Assembly: GCA_965539935.1 (NCBI GenBank)
Contig: CBETVX010000022.1
Coordinates: 1-46,658, forward strand
Length of the DNA stretch: 46,658 nt
Reading direction: 5' to 3'
Source of the DNA: CBETVX01 sp965539935
GTDB lineage: Bacteria; Bacillota; Clostridia; Peptostreptococcales; Caminicellaceae
Made by a program: the position numbers and the translations under genes. The notes under the pieces were generated by a model. It saw nothing but the letters and a program-made list of their open reading frames with translations. It had not been told where the DNA came from and ran no database searches. How positions within the stretch are numbered: the stretch's first letter is position 1; every line of letters begins with the position of its first letter. Below, piece after piece: positions 42,681 to 46,658 of this stretch.

Positions 42681-43223
42681 ATGTTTGATGTATTAGCTCA
42701 ACTAGCTGAAGGATTCATTGGTCTTTTTCAAGAAGGTGGAAATACCTTCATGGGTCTTGTTACAGGAATATTACCTACACTAATAGTTTTAATTACAGCA
42801 GTTAACTCCATAATTAAACTAGTAGGGGAAGACAAGATCAACAATATTGCTAAAGTGGCTACAAAAAATATCATAACAAGATACACTATATTACCATTAA
42901 TAGCAGTATTTTTCTTAACGAATCCAATGTGTTACACTTTTGGGAAGTTCTTGGATGAGAAGTATAAGCCAGCATTTTATGATGCAGCGGTATCCTTTGT
43001 TCATCCAATAACAGGTCTTTTCCCACATGCAAATTCAGCGGAATTATTTGTTTACTTGGGGATTGCAGAAGGTATTAAGCAATTAGGACTACCTCTTGGA
43101 GCATTAGCAGTTAGATACTTTATAGTAGGTCTAGTTGTAATATTTATTCGTGGAGTTGTTACAGAAATGATTACTAGACGTATGATAGGCAAAAAAGCAA
43201 ATGAAGAAAAAGCAATAGCTTAG
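42681..43223 (+). CDS. srlA: PTS glucitol/sorbitol-type EIIC component
   Basis: A 180-residue membrane protein of the Gut family. It has about four membrane helices and the family blocks GGNTFMGLVTGILPTLIVL and FFLTNPMCYTFGKF and HPITGLFPHANSAELFVYLGIA. It forms the membrane channel together with the C domain of the next protein. ATG at 42681 is chosen because AAGGGGGAATAAAA precedes it; the frame extends 14 codons upstream into the hairpin. Whether the sugar is sorbitol is not proven by this sequence. Confidence 0.93.
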   Translation: MFDVLAQLAEGFIGLFQEGGNTFMGLVTGILPTLIVLITAVNSIIKLVGEDKINNIAKVATKNIITRYTILPLIAVFFLTNPMCYTFGKFLDEKYKPAFYDAAVSFVHPITGLFPHANSAELFVYLGIAEGIKQLGLPLGALAVRYFIVGLVVIFIRGVVTEMITRRMIGKKANEEKAIA

Positions 43224-43250
43224 TTTTAAAAAAAGATGGAGGTGAAAAGT

Positions 43251-44225
43251 ATGGGAGCTTATAAAGCTGTAAAAATCTCGAAAGGTAATGGTGGCTGGGG
43301 AGGCCCATTAGTTATTAAGCCAGAAGAAGGTAAGGATGTAGTTTTATCAGTAACTGGTGGAGGTATAGATCCTGTAGCTCAGAAGATTGCAGATATGACT
43401 GGTGCTACTGCAGTAGATGGTTTTTCAACAACTGTACCCGATGAAAAGATATTAGTTGCAGTTATTGATTGTGGAGGAACAGCTAGATGTGGAGTATATC
43501 CTAAAAATGGTGTATATACTGTAAATTTAACTCCAGTTGGTCAATCAGGACCTTTAGCTAAATATATAAAAGAAGATATATACGTTTCTGGCGTTAAAGA
43601 AAATAATATAGAATATACAGATCAAGAAATGAAAAGCACAGCTTCTAAGGAAAGTAAAACTACTATAAATACCAATGGAGAAAGTAAACCTGAAAAAAAG
43701 AAAGGTCTTGTTGAGAAAATAGGTAAAGGTGCAGGAAAAGTAGTAGGTGTATTCTACTCAGCAGGAAGAGATACTATCGATTCAGTAATAAAGAATATAC
43801 TACCATTTATGGCCTTTGTTGCAATGTTAATAGGTATAATCTTAAAATCTGGAATAGGTGATGCAATAGCAAATACAATAGCACCATTTTCTGGAAGTAT
43901 AATAGGACTTTTAATTATTTCAGTTATAGCTGCTTTACCTATATTATCACCATTACTTGGACCAGGAGCCGTTATTGCCCAGGTTGTTGGTGTACTAATA
44001 GGTGTAGAAATTGGCAAAGGTAATATACCAGCACAATATGCATTACCAGCATTATTTGCTATTAACCCACAGGTTGGTTGTGACTTTATTCCTGTAGGTT
44101 TAAGTTTAGGAGAAGCGGAACCTGAAACAGTAGAGATAGGCGTGCCTGCCATTTTATTCTCTAGACTAATTACAGGTCCCCTATCAGTAATTATAGCATA
44201 TTTATTTAGTTTTGGATTATTTTAA
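43251..44225 (+). CDS. srlE: PTS glucitol/sorbitol-type EIIBC component
   Basis: A 324-residue protein. Residues 1-115 are the EIIB domain with the phosphorylated Cys in IDCGGTARCGVYPKNG (about 74-80). A linker rich in Lys and Ser (about 120-155) follows, then a membrane part with four helices (about 180-320) that ends in IIAYLFSFGLF. ATG at 43251 is preferred because GGAGGTGAAAAGT lies before it; an in-frame start 15 bases earlier overlaps that site. It lies 27 bases after srlA. Confidence 0.93.
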   Translation: MGAYKAVKISKGNGGWGGPLVIKPEEGKDVVLSVTGGGIDPVAQKIADMTGATAVDGFSTTVPDEKILVAVIDCGGTARCGVYPKNGVYTVNLTPVGQSGPLAKYIKEDIYVSGVKENNIEYTDQEMKSTASKESKTTINTNGESKPEKKKGLVEKIGKGAGKVVGVFYSAGRDTIDSVIKNILPFMAFVAMLIGIILKSGIGDAIANTIAPFSGSIIGLLIISVIAALPILSPLLGPGAVIAQVVGVLIGVEIGKGNIPAQYALPALFAINPQVGCDFIPVGLSLGEAEPETVEIGVPAILFSRLITGPLSVIIAYLFSFGLF

Positions 44226-44289
44226 ATGATATGTAAATAAAAAATTTTAAAATACTAATAATTCACTGTAGATAATTGGAGGTCAAATC

Positions 44290-44643
44290 ATGAAATATAA
44301 AGTGGAAATAGTTAAACTAGGAGAGACATCTAAAGAATTAATGGAAGCAGGAATGGTAATTATTTTCAATGAAAATGCACCGGCTGAATTAGCGGAAATC
44401 TCAGTGTTACATACTATTGCTGAGATTGAAGGAGAAGTGGAAGTAGGAGATACTATAAAGATTTCTGGTATCGAATATAAGGTCACAGCAGTAGGTGATG
44501 AAGCTAATAAGACATTGAAACAATTAGGCCATTGTACATTTAAATTTAATGGCTTAGATACAGTGGATTTACCAGGTGTTATTAATTTAGAAGATAAGGG
44601 CATTCCTGAAATAAAAATAGGAAGCTGTATTGAAATATACTAA
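44290..44643 (+). CDS. srlB: PTS glucitol/sorbitol-type EIIA component
   Basis: A 117-residue soluble EIIA of the Gut family. His41 in EISVLHTIAEI aligns with the phospho-accepting His43 of E. coli SrlB. GHCTFKFNGLD and LPGVINLE follow as in the family. It takes phosphate from HPr and hands it to the EIIB domain. TTGGAGG precedes the ATG. A terminator follows, so the oxidoreductase downstream needs its own promoter or read-through. Confidence 0.94.
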   Translation: MKYKVEIVKLGETSKELMEAGMVIIFNENAPAELAEISVLHTIAEIEGEVEVGDTIKISGIEYKVTAVGDEANKTLKQLGHCTFKFNGLDTVDLPGVINLEDKGIPEIKIGSCIEIY

Positions 44644-44663
44644 GGTATAAAATATACTCAATT

Positions 44664-44707
44664 ATACTTTTAACTGGGGATATGAACTCCGGTTAAAAGT
44701 ATTTATT
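44664..44707 (+). terminator. Terminator of the PTS operon
   Basis: ATACTTTTAACTGG (44664-44677) pairs with CCGGTTAAAAGTAT (44689-44702), one G-U pair, followed by TTATTTAA. Confidence 0.8.
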
Positions 44708-44735
44708 TAACCTTCGTGAAAAAAATTTAATACCA

Positions 44736-44749
44736 TGAAAATATTTTCA
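44736..44749 (+). promoter_or_regulatory. Perfect 14-bp cre-like palindrome
   Basis: TGAAAATATTTTCA is its own reverse complement and the best match of five such sites in this PTS locus. It lies between the terminator and structured element B. The core resembles the clostridial CcpA binding site, pointing to carbon catabolite control of the oxidoreductase gene. In the rest of the 44644-45072 gap the only other signal is element B. Confidence 0.55.
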
Positions 44750-44906
44750 AGCAATTCATAAATAATAATCATCGGTATTATATTTAGTTTGACTTATAAA
44801 GGTGCTTTTTTAGAAGAAGGTTGGAATAAATAGGTCTCTCCATAGAAGTGATGAGATATTATGATTAAATTCTTTGTAAAGAAAAATAAAATGAACATAT
44901 TTACAA

Positions 44907-45033
44907 GCTGTTTTCATAAAGGGTCTCCTTTCATTAGGTTGTTTTAATGTATTGGATAAATATATTAATGAAGACAGACCTAACTGGGAAATCAATTTTG
45001 AAAATATCTTTAAAATATAGTTTTTTCAACAGT
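44907..45033 (+). promoter_or_regulatory. Structured element, copy B (leader of the oxidoreductase gene)
   Basis: Inner stem CATTAGGT (44932-44939) pairs with ACCTAACTG (44978-44986) with one bulge. Outside it GGTCTCC (44922-44928) pairs with GGAAATC (44987-44993) with one mismatch and one G-U. Outermost GCTGTT (44907-44912) pairs with AACAGT (45028-45033). The apical part adds TTAATGTAT/ATATATTAA. A near match to the cre-like palindrome (TGAAAATATCTTTA, 44999-45012) lies inside its 3' side. Confidence 0.65.
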
Positions 45034-45072
45034 TTTATAACTAACTAATTTAATTTTAAGGAGGAATACATT

Positions 45073-46365
45073 ATGTTAGGTTTAAATTCAAAGTTAAGAA
45101 AGCTTGAAGAAAGTGGAAAGTACATTAAAGTAGGACTTGTAGGTGCAGGTCAAATGGGTAAGGGGATGGTAAGTCAGATTATGTTGATGAAGGGGATGAA
45201 ACCTTCTATAGTTGTAGATATAAATATTGAAAATGCAATAGAGGCATATACTCTTTCTGGAGTTAAAAAGGAAGATATAGTAGTTACAAATAGCCTTCAA
45301 GAAGTAAACGACGCTATGGAACAAGGGAAATATGTAGCATCAGAAAATGCAGATCTAGTACCTAAGGTTAATTTAATAGATGTAGTTGTAGATGCTACTG
45401 GAGTACCAGATGTAGGTGCTAAGATAGCTATGGATAGTATTTTAAACAAAAAGCACATAGTAATGCTTAATGTTGAGACTGACGTTGTAATAGGACCACT
45501 ATTAAAGAAAATGGCCGATAATGCTGGGGTTGTTTACACAGGTACAGCTGGAGATGAGCCTGGTGCTGTAAAAGAATTATATGACTTTGCAGATGCAATG
45601 GGATTTGATATTGTTGCCATAGGTAAAGGTAAAAACAATCCTGTTAACTTAGCTGCAAATCCAGATAATGTAAGGGAGCAAGCTATAAGTTCAGGTGTGA
45701 GTCCTAAAATGCTAACTGCCTTTAAAGATGGAACGAAAACAATGGTAGAAATGACAGCTATGGCAAATGCCACAGGATTTATACCTGATGTTAGAGGAGG
45801 TCATGCTCCATCTTGTAAAGTTGAAGATTTAGCTACAACTTTCCAACTTAAAGAGCAGGGAGGAATATTAGATAAGTATAAAATAGTTGATTATGTAAAT
45901 GGTGTAGCTCCTGGAGTATTCATTGTTGTTAGAACAGATATGCCTCAAATCAACCATGAAATGCAGTATTTGAAAATGGGTCCTGGTCCTAATTATACAT
46001 TATTCCGTCCATATCATTTATGTAGTTTAGAAACTCCTTTAACTATTGCAAGGGCATATTTCTATAACGAACCAACCATTGTACCTATGGATGGAAAGCC
46101 AATTGCAGAAACAATTACAATAGCTAAAAAAGATATGAAGGCTGGAGAAAAGTTAGATGGAATAGGTGGCTTTACAGTATATGGTAGTATAGACACTTAT
46201 GAAACAGCTAAGGAAGAGAAGGCACTTCCATTAGGATTAGCTAAAAATGCTATATTAACTGAGGATGTTAAGAAAGGGCAATTAATAACTTATGATATGG
46301 TTGAAATAGATAAATCAACTTTAGTTTATAAACTTAGACAATTACAAGAAAGTCTAATTGGATAA
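45073..46365 (+). CDS. NAD(P)-dependent oxidoreductase with a SAF domain
   Basis: A 430-residue protein. The N-terminal Rossmann fold GLVGAGQMGKGMVSQI (about 22-37) and DVVVDATGVPDVGAKIA match homoserine-dehydrogenase-like or dihydrodipicolinate-reductase-like domains. The last 90 residues (from about 340) form a SAF-type domain, seen in the ILTEDVKKGQLITYDMVE segment. Such proteins occur in polyol and branched-sugar gene clusters. It is not the short-chain sorbitol-6-phosphate dehydrogenase (GutB/SrlD) expected for sorbitol, so the transported polyol may be different. AAGGAGG precedes the ATG. It is preceded by structured element B and followed by copy C. Confidence 0.88.
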   Translation: MLGLNSKLRKLEESGKYIKVGLVGAGQMGKGMVSQIMLMKGMKPSIVVDINIENAIEAYTLSGVKKEDIVVTNSLQEVNDAMEQGKYVASENADLVPKVNLIDVVVDATGVPDVGAKIAMDSILNKKHIVMLNVETDVVIGPLLKKMADNAGVVYTGTAGDEPGAVKELYDFADAMGFDIVAIGKGKNNPVNLAANPDNVREQAISSGVSPKMLTAFKDGTKTMVEMTAMANATGFIPDVRGGHAPSCKVEDLATTFQLKEQGGILDKYKIVDYVNGVAPGVFIVVRTDMPQINHEMQYLKMGPGPNYTLFRPYHLCSLETPLTIARAYFYNEPTIVPMDGKPIAETITIAKKDMKAGEKLDGIGGFTVYGSIDTYETAKEEKALPLGLAKNAILTEDVKKGQLITYDMVEIDKSTLVYKLRQLQESLIG

Positions 46366-46457
46366 TCTATCATTAGTTTAAGTAGGATATAGATATATTA
46401 CAAATTTCAGATCTAGTAAAGAAAATTTTTAAAATGAGCAAACTGACTTGTGTATAA

Positions 46458-46562
46458 GTTGTTTTCATAAAAGATTTCCTTTCATTAGTATGTTTAAATG
46501 TATTGGAAAATATATTCATAATTGGACATCTGATGGGGAAATCTTTTTTGAAAATAGTTTCA
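46458..46562 (+). promoter_or_regulatory. Structured element, copy C (leader of the last gene)
   Basis: Inner stem CATTAG (46483-46488) pairs with CTGATG (46530-46535), one G-U. Outside it GATTTCC (46473-46479) pairs perfectly with GGAAATC (46537-46543), followed by TTTTTT, so this copy looks like a terminator. The 5' block GTTGTTTTCATAAA is kept; the outermost closing strand AACAGT is not seen. A cre-like site (TGAAAATAGTTTCA, 46549-46562) follows. Apart from this element the 240-base gap 46366-46605 holds nothing recognisable. Confidence 0.65.
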
Positions 46563-46605
46563 AGATAATTTTAAGGAATGATCAAATTAAAAGGGGTGAA
46601 TATCA

Positions 46606-46658
46606 ATGGAAATAAATAAAGAAATCTTAATAGAAATGTATAAACGAATGAATGAGGC
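46606..46658 (+). CDS. Start of a further gene of the operon, truncated by the window end
   Basis: Seventeen codons are visible from ATG at 46606, preceded by AAAAGGGGTGA. The opening MEINKEILIEMYKRMNEA resembles the start of thiamine-diphosphate-dependent E1 alpha or transketolase-type subunits (xLLEMYRKMxxxR), but it is far too short to assign. Its position behind element C shows that it belongs to the same regulated set. Confidence 0.6.
   Translation, partial: MEINKEILIEMYKRMNE

Overview
The window is low-GC (AT-rich) DNA from a Gram-positive anaerobe, most likely a member of the Clostridia. The evidence is the intact ctsR-mcsA-mcsB-clpC-radA-disA block followed by carD, a PIN/TRAM protein and ispD, together with class II ribonucleotide reductase, a CoA-dehydratase-type activase cluster, AGGAGG ribosome binding sites and frequent TTG/GTG starts. 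I cannot name the genus from sequence alone.

Layout. 1-50 is the 3' end of a 5S rRNA gene and its terminator follows. 140-5158 is a complete-looking ISL3-type transposable unit with 28-bp inverted ends and an 8-bp target duplication on both sides. It carries passenger genes: a small membrane protein, two related exported proteins, and an ECF sigma factor with its putative anti-sigma partner. Its transposase is broken by an in-frame TGA. 5.2-8.5 kb holds nrdJ and a DJ-1/PfpI protein. 8.75-11.4 kb holds a class I cyclic-di-GMP riboswitch with a terminator, upstream of a large exported repeat protein. 11.7-13 kb holds small housekeeping or unknown genes. 13.3-16.3 kb is a three-gene cluster resembling HgdA/HgdB/HgdC. 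16.5-21.6 kb is a PTS-dependent dihydroxyacetone kinase system (dhaK, dhaL, dhaM, HPr, DJ-1 protein) behind a textbook sigma-54 promoter, next to a sigma-54 activator that carries its own HPr domain. 21.7-26.8 kb holds unrelated single genes: a degenerate dUTPase homologue, a GNAT, speD, a Rossmann-chemoreceptor fusion and a Nif3-like protein. 27.2-40.8 kb is the conserved core: an EF-G paralogue, the CtsR-controlled clp operon, radA-disA, carD, the PIN/TRAM protein, ispD and a HAD phosphatase. 41-46.7 kb is a glucitol-family PTS operon (SorC-type regulator, gutM, EIIC, EIIBC, EIIA), then a SAF-domain oxidoreductase and the start of a further gene that runs off the window.

The most interesting signal is in the last region. 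A structured intergenic element of about 85-125 nt occurs three times: before the EIIC gene, before the oxidoreductase, and before the final gene. Its two nested stems are kept by compensatory base changes between the copies, which suggests a regulatory RNA I do not recognise. The same intergenic regions hold five close matches to a 14-bp cre-like palindrome. The second notable system is the ISL3 unit: both exported cargo proteins have the same ECF-like promoter with identical 18-bp spacing, so the element appears to carry its own sigma factor and regulon. All functional calls rest on reading the sequence and on family knowledge; no database search was run.
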